Shown here: positions 35,156-43,073 of the stretch, piece by piece | Position numbering within the stretch: the first letter of the stretch is position 1 | Layout of the letters: every line of letters starts with the position of its first letter | From: Lachnospiraceae bacterium | GTDB lineage: Bacteria; Bacillota; Clostridia; Lachnospirales; Lachnospiraceae | NCBI GenBank assembly: GCA_900753305.1 | Contig: CAADYR010000063.1 | Location: forward strand, 29,655-93,654 | Direction of reading: 5' to 3' | DNA: 64,000 nt | Made by a program: the position numbers and the translations under genes | Notes under the pieces: generated by a model | Told to the model about the DNA's origin: nothing | Database searches by the model: none | What the model saw: only the letters and a program-made list of their open reading frames with translations

Positions 35156-36564
35156 AGCTGACAGGGAAGGAAAAGGTATCTTATGGATTGGGTGCGGTAG
35201 GCAAGGACATGGTATACATGCTCTCCGCAAGCTATATTTTATATTATTATCAGGACATTTTGGGGGTCAGTGCTTTTGCGATGGGCGTGATTTTGATGGC
35301 AGCGCGTATCTTTGATGCTTTTAATGATCCGATCATGGGCGTAGTTGTTGCAAAGACCAGAACCAGATGGGGCAAGTTCAGACCGTGGCTGCTGATCGGT
35401 ACGGTATTGAATGCGGTGATCCTGTATCTGATGTTTGCAGCACCACCCGCTTTACAGGGGGGAGGACTGGTAGCGTATGCAGCGATATTCTATATCCTGT
35501 GGGGCGTAACTTATACTATGATGGATATTCCCTTCTGGTCAATGATTCCTGCTTTTACAGAGGGGGGCAAGGAAAGAGAGAACCTGTCTACACTTGCCCG
35601 TTCCTGTGCAGGTGTGGGTTCTGCCCTGATTACGATCATTACGATGCTGTGTGTGCCTGCTCTGGGTGCCATTGGTAACAGTGGTGCATCCCAGAGGGAG
35701 ATCGAGAGAGCCGGTTTTGGGTGGTTTGCATTGATCATTGCAGTGGTATTTATCGTATTTATCGTGATCACCTGCCTGAATATCAAGGAAAAGTCAACTG
35801 TTGATGTAGAGGCTCCGTCCGTAGGACAGATGTTCAAGGCGCTGGTCAGCAATGATCAGGCAATGACAGTTGTTATTACGATCGTGTTGATCAACTGCTC
35901 TCTCTATATTACCTCGAATCTGCTGATCTATTTCTTTAAATACGATATCGGCGGTGCAGACTGGAATACCAATTATGTATTATTCAACACCTTTGGCGGT
36001 GGAATCCAGATTATTTCCATGATGCTGTTTTATCCGCTGCTTCGTAAGTTTATCAGTGCAATGCAGGTATTCTATGTGAGTTTTGTTATGGCAATAGGTG
36101 GTTATGCAGTTCTTTTGGCATTGATGTTTACCAATCATACGAATATCTTTCTGTTAATGGTACCGGGATTTTTTATTTTCACGGCCTTTGGTATGCTGAC
36201 CGTATTAACGACAGTATTTCTGGCAAACACAGTAGATTATGGGGAACTGAAGAATCACAGAAGGGATGAGAGTGTTATTTTTTCCATGCAGACCTTCGTA
36301 GTAAAGCTTGCCAGTGGTGTGGCTGCCATGATCGCATCCATTTGTCTGACGATCAGCAACATCAGCAGTGATACATCCACAGCGGCAGCAGAGATTGTAG
36401 CAGATTCCTATACATCGGTTGCTGTACTTAGAATGACGATGACAGTATTGCCTATTATAGGATTGCTGATCGCAGTGTTTATTTTTGCAAAGAAATACAT
36501 TTTAACAGATGAGAAACTGACACAGATCAATCAGGAACTCGTAAAGGAAAGAGGAAAATCATGA
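35152..36564 (+). CDS. GPH-family (MelB-like) sugar:cation symporter
   Basis: A 470-residue, 12-helix transporter. The N-terminus KEKVSYGLGAVGKDMVYML and the loop DAFNDPIMGVVVAKTRTRWG-type sequence (about 47-66) are the classic GPH signatures, including the cation-site Asp and Asn residues of helix 2. It overlaps its neighbours by 4 bp on both sides. Together with the GH36 enzyme downstream it forms an uptake-and-cleavage pair for alpha-galactosides such as melibiose or raffinose. Confidence 0.93.
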   Translation: MKLTGKEKVSYGLGAVGKDMVYMLSASYILYYYQDILGVSAFAMGVILMAARIFDAFNDPIMGVVVAKTRTRWGKFRPWLLIGTVLNAVILYLMFAAPPALQGGGLVAYAAIFYILWGVTYTMMDIPFWSMIPAFTEGGKERENLSTLARSCAGVGSALITIITMLCVPALGAIGNSGASQREIERAGFGWFALIIAVVFIVFIVITCLNIKEKSTVDVEAPSVGQMFKALVSNDQAMTVVITIVLINCSLYITSNLLIYFFKYDIGGADWNTNYVLFNTFGGGIQIISMMLFYPLLRKFISAMQVFYVSFVMAIGGYAVLLALMFTNHTNIFLLMVPGFFIFTAFGMLTVLTTVFLANTVDYGELKNHRRDESVIFSMQTFVVKLASGVAAMIASICLTISNISSDTSTAAAEIVADSYTSVAVLRMTMTVLPIIGLLIAVFIFAKKYILTDEKLTQINQELVKERGKS

Positions 36565-38939
36565 TTATTGCAAATAACGACTGCTTTGCTTTGCAGACCG
36601 CACATACAACTTATCTGTTCAGAAAGGATGCAGCAGGAAATCTGTTGCATCTTTATTACGGAGAATCTATAGAACTTGATGAAGGGCAGCTTGCATCTGT
36701 ATGTGACCTGTTACAGCCAGTTATAAAGAATCCCAATGGTTGTAGTCTGATCGCAGATACGGCATTGCCCGCGCAATGTCTGGATGATGTATGTCTGGAG
36801 ATATCTTCCCGTGGAAAAGGCGATATGAGAGAGCCTTTTGTGGAGCTGGTATTGGCAGATGGCAGTAGAACCGGCGATTTTCGTTATGAGAGCTTTGAGA
36901 TTATAGATGGTTTACAGAGTCCTGATGGATTGCCGGGGGCTTATGATGCAGAAAATCAGGCACAGTCACTCATGATCACTCTCACAGACCGCAACAGTGA
37001 GGTGAAGCTGGAGCTGATCTATGGGGTATTAGAAGAGTGTGACTGTATTACCCGTTATGCCAGACTGATAAATGGCGGTGAAGAGACTGTCAGGGTGGAA
37101 CGGCTTATGAGCATGCAGCTTGATATGTCTAAGGGCGCATTGAAAATTAATGATTTTCATGGTGACTGGGCGAGAGAAATGAATCGGAATGAGACGATAC
37201 TTCGCAGCGGCAAGTATATAAATGACACAGGTGTCGGTTTCTCATCAAACAGAGCCAATCCATTATTCCTGTGGGCGGATACGGAAACAACGCAGGATTA
37301 CGGAGACTGTTATGCCACGAACCTGATCTACTCCGGCAATCACAGGGAATATGCGGAGGCTGGCGGCCATGGTAAGATGCGCATCTTATCAGGGATCAAC
37401 CCTGATTTCTTTGAATGGGAGCTTGCAGGCGGGGAAGTATTCTGTGCACCACAGGCAGTTATGACCTATTCCCACAGAGGTTATCAGGGTGTGAGCAGAC
37501 AACTGCATCATTTTGTCAGGGAACATATCGTAAGAGGCGAATGGAAACACAAGGAACGGCCTATTCTGATCAATTCATGGGAGGCTATGTATTTTGACGT
37601 ACAGGAGAAGAAACTTCTGCGTCTGGCGAAGGTGGCAGCAGAGACAGGAATCGAACTGTTCGTATTGGATGATGGATGGTTTGGCAAGAGAAATAACGAT
37701 GCCTCTTCTCTGGGAGACTGGTATGATAACAAAGAGAAGCTGCCGGAAGGACTGGCAGGATTATCGCAGAAGCTTCATAAGCTTGGGATGAAGTTTGGTA
37801 TCTGGGTAGAGCCGGAGATGGTCAGCGAAGATTCCGACTTGTATCGTGAACATCCGGACTGGGCAGTGCGTATCCCGGGGAAAGAGCATGCCTTTGGCAG
37901 GAATCAGATGATATTGGACCTTACCAGACAGGAAGTGCGGGAATACATCCTGGAGAGTATGTCAGATGTCTTTACCAGAGGACAGGTTGATTATGTGAAA
38001 TGGGATATGAACAGAAACATGTCTGATTATTACAGTCAGGCACTTCCCACATCCCGTCAGGGCGAATTTGCCCACAGATATATACTGGGCTTATATCAGG
38101 TATTATATACATTAACTGAGAAATTCCCGCATATTCTCTTTGAAGGCTGTGCATCAGGCGGAAATCGTTTTGATCTGGGTATGCTTTGTTATATGCCGCA
38201 GATCTGGGCGAGTGATAATACCGATGCCATCAGCAGGGCTTCTATCCAGAACAGCTATAGCTATGGTTATCCGCAATCTGTTATTGCAGCCCATGTATCC
38301 GGCTGCCCCAATCATCAGACACTGCGGATCACACCGCTTCCTACAAGATTTGCAGTTGCCAGTGTGGGTATACTGGGATATGAGTGTAATCTGTGTGATG
38401 TCAGCAGAGAGGATATGGAAGAAATCAGGGCCGAAATCCTGCTGTATAAGGAATGGCGCAGTGTATTGCAGTTTGGCGAATGGTATCGGTTATATGAGTC
38501 ATCAGAGAAACAGTCAGTTTATGACACGGATGTCACAAGATGGAATATTGTGTCGCCGGATAAGAGTAAGGCTGTAGGAATTATGATAAAAGGACAGACT
38601 CTTGCAAATTATGCATATCGTACATTCAGGACAAAGGGACTGGATGCTGGCAGTAACTATCATTTCTACAATCGTTCCATGCGTTATGATATTCACCGGA
38701 TGGGAGATCTGATCAATACGATGGCGCCTGTACATGTGAAACAGGATTCCCTTTTGCACGGTGCTATTTCCAAATTTATCAGACTGGATGGAGAGAAGGA
38801 AGATAAAATTGTAAGCGGAGCCATTCTGGATCAGTGTGGAATCCCGCTGGCGCAGAACTATGCAGGAACAGGATACGAACAGAATACGGCATTATATCAG
38901 GATTATGACGCCAGAATGTATTTTATGGAGAAGGTATAA
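36561..38939 (+). CDS. Alpha-galactosidase, glycoside hydrolase family 36
   Basis: A 792-residue cytosolic enzyme (no signal peptide). The N-terminal beta-supersandwich is followed by the catalytic barrel. FVLDDGWFGKRNNDASSLGDW (split over about 366-386) begins the barrel. The nucleophile Asp lies in VKWDMNRNMSD (about 476-486). ECASGGxRxD appears as EGCASGGNRFDLGM, and the acid/base Asp lies in IWASDNTDA (about 550-558). It releases terminal alpha-galactose from oligosaccharides brought in by the adjacent symporter. The start overlaps the symporter stop (ATGA). Confidence 0.94.
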   Translation: MIIANNDCFALQTAHTTYLFRKDAAGNLLHLYYGESIELDEGQLASVCDLLQPVIKNPNGCSLIADTALPAQCLDDVCLEISSRGKGDMREPFVELVLADGSRTGDFRYESFEIIDGLQSPDGLPGAYDAENQAQSLMITLTDRNSEVKLELIYGVLEECDCITRYARLINGGEETVRVERLMSMQLDMSKGALKINDFHGDWAREMNRNETILRSGKYINDTGVGFSSNRANPLFLWADTETTQDYGDCYATNLIYSGNHREYAEAGGHGKMRILSGINPDFFEWELAGGEVFCAPQAVMTYSHRGYQGVSRQLHHFVREHIVRGEWKHKERPILINSWEAMYFDVQEKKLLRLAKVAAETGIELFVLDDGWFGKRNNDASSLGDWYDNKEKLPEGLAGLSQKLHKLGMKFGIWVEPEMVSEDSDLYREHPDWAVRIPGKEHAFGRNQMILDLTRQEVREYILESMSDVFTRGQVDYVKWDMNRNMSDYYSQALPTSRQGEFAHRYILGLYQVLYTLTEKFPHILFEGCASGGNRFDLGMLCYMPQIWASDNTDAISRASIQNSYSYGYPQSVIAAHVSGCPNHQTLRITPLPTRFAVASVGILGYECNLCDVSREDMEEIRAEILLYKEWRSVLQFGEWYRLYESSEKQSVYDTDVTRWNIVSPDKSKAVGIMIKGQTLANYAYRTFRTKGLDAGSNYHFYNRSMRYDIHRMGDLINTMAPVHVKQDSLLHGAISKFIRLDGEKEDKIVSGAILDQCGIPLAQNYAGTGYEQNTALYQDYDARMYFMEKV

Positions 38940-39007
38940 TACTTGCCAAACTTACGTAAAAGGAATAGAATGAAGAAAAGTTACGTAATGTGTTGTGTGA
39001 AAGGTTA

Positions 39008-40825
39008 ATGGGTATCGTGAATATTACAGAGTACAAAAATAATGGGGATGGCTATAAATGTTACTTTGGCAAAACATCTTTAAAAAAGGGGTATTATTTT
39101 GCAGATGGAGATGAGTCTTTCTATGCACTGGTAGGTGAGAACTCATGCTATTCCATGACAGAGCTGCTGTATCCGGATGATGTATCCGATTTTCTGGATG
39201 CAGAGGCGCATCTGGGAGAAGGTGTACAATGCCTGATCGTCAGAATGCGCTGCTATGACCAGCAATATCATTATCTGTATTTTGAGATGCGCAGAAATGG
39301 AAGAGAACTGGATGGTTTCCAGTCTTTTGATATCAGTCTGTGTGAATTCATGGAGCTTAAGGACAGATATACATTCTATATGCGAACGATCAAAAAGTAC
39401 AGAGAATTTCTGGGATTATTATCTCAGTGCTTTTTTGAATATACTTTTGCCACAGATGAGATCAATATATATCATTATGTAAATGTACGCAGCGTACCGA
39501 TCATCAAATGCCATCTGGAGGATATCAGGAACCGGCTTATGCACAGTGAGGAACCTGCATCGGTAAAGACAGGATTTGAAATGCTGTATGATGTGCTCAA
39601 GCATGGAACAGATCAGTTCGATGTAACAATAACGTTACCTTCCTATTGTGATGAAGTTATTCAGGGAAGTAAAGAGTATCAGAGGCGTTTTAAGGGCAGA
39701 CTGATGTACAGGGATGGTGTCCGGGACTTGTCGGTAGGAACGATTTCTGTTGTAGGGGGTATGGAACGACAGAAGAGTTATTATATGTCGGACAGTGCCT
39801 ATGACCCCGGTACAGGACTGTTTAATAAAAGGGCGATCAATGAATATACCATAGAGAGACTGCATGAATGTGAACATACACATGAAAGCCTGTATCTTGC
39901 CATGATAGATGTGGATGATTTCAAAACGATCAATGATACTTATGGTCATATGTTTGGCGATGAAGTATTATCCAGAGTTTCGGAATTGATCCGCAGCGTT
40001 ATGGATAGCAGAGGAGTTGCAGGACGTTTTGGCGGAGATGAATTCATGGTTTTGTTCGAGAATATAGAGTCTGAGAAAGATCTGCGAAGGATCATAAAAA
40101 CTATGACAAAGAACATACAGTGGGCATTTGCTGACAAAGCAGATTCTCTGTCTATTGCCACTTCATGGGGCATTGCGAAGTATCCGGAAGATGGTACAAG
40201 CCTGGAAGAACTCTTTAAGAAAGCAGATAAGGCACTTTATATCGCAAAAGCAAAGGGTAAAAACCGTTATATCATATATGATGAACAAAAACATGGAAAT
40301 ACAGTAACGGATAAGCAGATACGTCAAAGCAGTGGAATCCGTGCAACACTGGTAAGTGACAGCCGAAAAGCACAGATTATTCAGGAATTGACCCTCAGAC
40401 TGTATAAAGAAGGAAAAGTGGCTTTAAAATCAGTGATGGAACAGGTGTGTGCAAGTTTTGACATTGATGGAGCTGCTGTTTACATTGGTGGAGATATGCA
40501 CAGAAGCATCAGCGTAGGCAAATATGTGAATCCGATCCGGAATCTGAACTGGATAAAAGAGGAAGCATATCAGAAATTATTTGATGAGCAGGGGATTTAT
40601 ATTGAGAGCACAATGAGCCGGCTCAAAGGTTCTTACAAGGAAGCCTGCAGAATGTATGAGAAACAGGAGAATGGAAAATTCGTACAGTGTATGGCGCGCA
40701 GAGATGGCAGACCGGCAGCAGTTGTGGCTTTTGATTTCTTTAACAGATCACCTAAATTGGGAGTATCTGATACAGGACTTATCAGGATCATAGGAACTCT
40801 GATAGCAGAAATTGCAGCCGAATAA
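39008..40825 (+). CDS. Diguanylate cyclase (GGDEF) with N-terminal sensor and C-terminal GAF-like domain
   Basis: A 605-residue soluble protein. About 250 N-terminal residues look like a PAS-type sensor region (SMTELLYPDDVSDFLDAEAH). The GGDEF domain (about 268-430) has DPGTGLFNKRAIN at its start, DVDDFKTINDTYGHMFGDE, and an intact GRFGGDEF signature, so cyclic di-GMP synthesis is expected. The RxxD inhibitory site normally a few residues before GGDEF is not visible, so product inhibition may be absent. A GAF-like region follows (about 470-600). The ATG at 39008 has GAAAGG just upstream; an earlier TTG at 38990 is possible. Confidence 0.88.
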   Translation: MGIVNITEYKNNGDGYKCYFGKTSLKKGYYFADGDESFYALVGENSCYSMTELLYPDDVSDFLDAEAHLGEGVQCLIVRMRCYDQQYHYLYFEMRRNGRELDGFQSFDISLCEFMELKDRYTFYMRTIKKYREFLGLLSQCFFEYTFATDEINIYHYVNVRSVPIIKCHLEDIRNRLMHSEEPASVKTGFEMLYDVLKHGTDQFDVTITLPSYCDEVIQGSKEYQRRFKGRLMYRDGVRDLSVGTISVVGGMERQKSYYMSDSAYDPGTGLFNKRAINEYTIERLHECEHTHESLYLAMIDVDDFKTINDTYGHMFGDEVLSRVSELIRSVMDSRGVAGRFGGDEFMVLFENIESEKDLRRIIKTMTKNIQWAFADKADSLSIATSWGIAKYPEDGTSLEELFKKADKALYIAKAKGKNRYIIYDEQKHGNTVTDKQIRQSSGIRATLVSDSRKAQIIQELTLRLYKEGKVALKSVMEQVCASFDIDGAAVYIGGDMHRSISVGKYVNPIRNLNWIKEEAYQKLFDEQGIYIESTMSRLKGSYKEACRMYEKQENGKFVQCMARRDGRPAAVVAFDFFNRSPKLGVSDTGLIRIIGTLIAEIAAE

Positions 40826-40835
40826 GAATAATAAG

Positions 40836-40869
40836 GGAGCATAGGACTCGAAGGAGACTATGCTCCTTT
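40836..40869. terminator. Terminator between GGDEF and spoIIID genes
   Basis: GGAGCATAG pairs with CTATGCTCC, 13-base loop, short T tract, between convergent genes. Confidence 0.72.
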
Positions 40870-40872
40870 GCA

Positions 40873-41130
40873 TTAGTGGTGTTCCAGATGCAGATATTTT
40901 TCTTTGGTGGCAAGTCCCCCACGGATATGGCGTTCTGATTTGTTGATGTCCAATACAGAGCGGGCCTGTCTGGCAAGTGTAGGATTGATCTGTACCAGTC
41001 TGTCCGTCACATCTTTGTGGACAGTGGATTTGCTGACACCGAAAGTTTTGGCAGTCTGGCGCACAGTAGCATTATGGTCGATAATATAGTTAGCGATGGT
41101 AATAGCCCGTTCTTCAATATAATCCTTCAA
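40873..41130 (-). CDS. spoIIID: Sporulation transcription factor SpoIIID
   Basis: An 85-residue DNA-binding protein of the mother-cell programme. MKDYIEERAITIANYI and the helix-turn-helix TVRQTAKTFGVSKSTVHKDVT (about 22-42) match SpoIIID closely, as does the basic tail HIRGGLATKEKYL. The start is TTG, supported by family homology and by AAGGGG at 41143-41138, 7 bases upstream. That ribosome site lies in the 3' arm of the lacI terminator hairpin. A well-matched sigma-E promoter crosses the 5' side of the same hairpin. In known spore-formers spoIIID is sigma-E dependent. Confidence 0.93.
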   Translation of the reverse strand: MKDYIEERAITIANYIIDHNATVRQTAKTFGVSKSTVHKDVTDRLVQINPTLARQARSVLDINKSERHIRGGLATKEKYLHLEHH

Positions 41131-41183
41131 AAGAAAACCCCTTAGAATACTTTTTTACATTGTATGAAGTATTCTGAGGGGTT
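41131..41183 (-). terminator. lacI terminator that carries the spoIIID ribosome site
   Basis: On the minus strand a 17-bp stem with one G-U pair (41183-41167 with 41152-41136), a 14-base loop and TTTTCTTTT form a strong terminator behind lacI. The 3' arm includes AAGGGG, the spoIIID ribosome site. Read-through RNA would hide that site. Confidence 0.82.
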
Positions 41184-41187
41184 ATGA
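41159..41187 (-). promoter_or_regulatory. Sigma-E promoter of spoIIID
   Basis: On the minus strand TCATAAC (41187-41181), 14 bp, then CATACAAT (41166-41159), a perfect sigma-E -10. The predicted start is near 41152, so the transcript begins at the foot of the 3' arm of the overlapping hairpin and cannot form it. Confidence 0.7.
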
Positions 41188-41199
41188 CAATACACGGTG

Positions 41200-42075
41200 T
41201 TACAAAGGCGCGATTTTGTGGTCGTGCTTAACTTCGAATTTACGATCCAGAGCGTTGAGCAGAATATTTATGGTCAGGTTGGCTTTTTTGGCAATATCAT
41301 TCTGATACACATAGACAGATTCCGGCAGGGGAGGTTCATATTCACTACAGGAAATGACAGCCATGTCAGAATCGGATATATAAGAACGTAACATAAGGGC
41401 AAGACAGGTTCCGATGATCAGAACTTTTCTGCCCTTTATTTTTGTCGCTGTTTCAGCAAAAGATGAAGTGAGAATTATGTTTTCGCCGGGAATATTCTGT
41501 GTAATGTATTCCAGGTAAGCTTCATTCTCATAGGGTTCCAGAACAACAGCAAAGTCATTTCCCAGACGTTCATGCGCCCGCTCAATCAGTACAGGCATAT
41601 CAGAATAGATCTGGTAGAACAGACTGTCATTGATGAGCATGTCCACACTTATGATAGGAACAAAACAGTTATTGGACAGCAGGGCAAAATCCTTATGAGA
41701 CAGGTCAATGGCAATAATGCCGTCAATATTCCGGTTAATCACCAGAGTATCATTTACAGGAAGGAAGAGTACGTCCAGTTTCAATCTGTTGAGACGTTCA
41801 ATTAACAGATTGGAGAAGTTGATCAGATCAAGATTCCGTGAAGGAGTATCGGGATTCAGTCGATAGGCAAGTCCGATCATACTGTTCCTTCCGGTTGCGA
41901 GACTCTTGGCAGCCTGACTTGGTCTGTAATTGAGCAGATTGGCGATCTGCAATACTTTTTTTCTTGTTTCTTCACTGATTTTCATATCCGTCCGGTTATT
42001 CATGATATAGGACACAGTTGCAACGGAAACGCCGGCTTCTCTGGCAACATCTCTTACGGTCACTTTTTTCTCCAT
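41200..42075 (-). CDS. LacI-family repressor of the maltodextrin operon
   Basis: A 291-residue regulator. The helix-turn-helix VTVRDVAREAGVSVATVSYIMN (about 5-26) and hinge NYRPSQAAKSLATGRNSMIGL are standard. The C-terminal sugar-binding domain is shorter than the usual 270 residues (about 230), so it may be slightly reduced. The start MEKKVTV at 42075 is set by homology. It is divergent from an operon for a binding lipoprotein, a GH13 enzyme and a MalEFG-type transporter, and palindromic LacI-type sites lie over that operon's promoter. Confidence 0.9.
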   Translation of the reverse strand: MEKKVTVRDVAREAGVSVATVSYIMNNRTDMKISEETRKKVLQIANLLNYRPSQAAKSLATGRNSMIGLAYRLNPDTPSRNLDLINFSNLLIERLNRLKLDVLFLPVNDTLVINRNIDGIIAIDLSHKDFALLSNNCFVPIISVDMLINDSLFYQIYSDMPVLIERAHERLGNDFAVVLEPYENEAYLEYITQNIPGENIILTSSFAETATKIKGRKVLIIGTCLALMLRSYISDSDMAVISCSEYEPPLPESVYVYQNDIAKKANLTINILLNALDRKFEVKHDHKIAPL

Positions 42076-42166
42076 ACAGACTTTTGCTCCTTTATGTTTT
42101 CGATACACGTTCATTGAACCGTATAAGTGTATCTTACAGACGGACGAAAAAAAAGTCAACATGATA

Positions 42167-42225
42167 TTGACATAAAAAAATTCCTGTGCTACTATCAACT
42201 TAACCGCTTAAGTTAAACGGTTAAG
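42167..42225 (+). promoter_or_regulatory. Maltodextrin operon promoter and overlapping LacI-type operators
   Basis: TTGACA (42167-42172), 17 bp, TACTAT (42190-42195) is a near-consensus promoter. Directly behind it lies AACTTAA-CCGC-TTAAGTT (42197-42214), a perfect inverted repeat. A second mirrored pair, CTTAACCG (42199-42206) and CGGTTAAG (42218-42225), shares bases with it. These cover the transcription start, as expected for repression by the divergent LacI protein. Confidence 0.82.
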
Positions 42226-42276
42226 CAATGAAAAGAGAAAAGGATTTACAGATAACTGAAAGGTATGGTGAAGATC

Positions 42277-43053
42277 ATGAAAGCGCAGAGAAAGAAAAAG
42301 ACAAAAATAATGTGGATAACAATTGGGATGATAGCAGCATTATGTGGATGCGGCAGCAAACAGTCATCCGAAGAGACTTCTGCTGTAGATGCAATGCAGA
42401 CACAGCAGGCGCAGGAAATTACGGTAACTTTTATGAAGGGGGAGGAAACGCTGGGAGCGGTGCAGACTTTGGCGGGAGAAATCATAGAGCCGGATGCATA
42501 TGAAGCATATGAAAAGGATGACGGGGCTACATTCCTTGGCTGGTATGAGACACCGGGATTTCTTGAAAGCAGTAAGAAAGATCTGACTCAGAACACCTTC
42601 AATGAAAATACTACGTTATTTGGAAGTTTTGAGGCAAAGGAAGTATCAGAAGATACGCGTAAGTGGTATGTGGCAGGAACTTCCCAGACAGGAATTCTAA
42701 AGGAGAATAACTGGGCTGGAAGTGATGTGGCAGAAACAGATCGAGAAAAGTTCAGATTAACCCCAACCGGTGATCAGACAAATGAATTTGCCATTACGCT
42801 GGATCTGTATGCAGGAGATCAGTTTCAGGTCATTCCTGACTGGAACTGGAGTGGACAGAAAGGATATGGATGTTTCACTCAGTTGGATGAGACACAGATG
42901 GAAAGCGGAGGCAGTCTGGGTGGTTCTGCCAATACAGCAAATGTCAATGTTCTGGTAGATGGTAATTATACGATCACGCTTACCACTAACCCGGATAATC
43001 CTGCACTGGATACGGTAACGGTAGTGCGTAACTCAGATCCACTGGAACAATAG
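42277..43053 (+). CDS. Lipoprotein with carbohydrate-binding-like domain
   Basis: A 258-residue lipoprotein (lipobox LCGC, Cys25), first gene of the operon. The ATG at 42277 follows GGTG by 6 bases. Residues about 45-110 (VTFMKGEETLGAVQTLAG through GATFLGWYETPGF) resemble the surface repeat fold found in Listeria-Bacteroides repeat proteins. Residues about 125-245 (KWYVAGTSQTGILKENNW, IPDWNWSGQKGYG, aromatic-rich) look like a SusE/SusF- or CBM-type starch-binding module. It probably captures malto-oligosaccharides at the cell surface for the transporter encoded downstream. The domain names are my reading, not a database result. Confidence 0.65.
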   Translation: MKAQRKKKTKIMWITIGMIAALCGCGSKQSSEETSAVDAMQTQQAQEITVTFMKGEETLGAVQTLAGEIIEPDAYEAYEKDDGATFLGWYETPGFLESSKKDLTQNTFNENTTLFGSFEAKEVSEDTRKWYVAGTSQTGILKENNWAGSDVAETDREKFRLTPTGDQTNEFAITLDLYAGDQFQVIPDWNWSGQKGYGCFTQLDETQMESGGSLGGSANTANVNVLVDGNYTITLTTNPDNPALDTVTVVRNSDPLEQ

Positions 43054-43073
43054 GATGAAAGGATAACAGAGAC

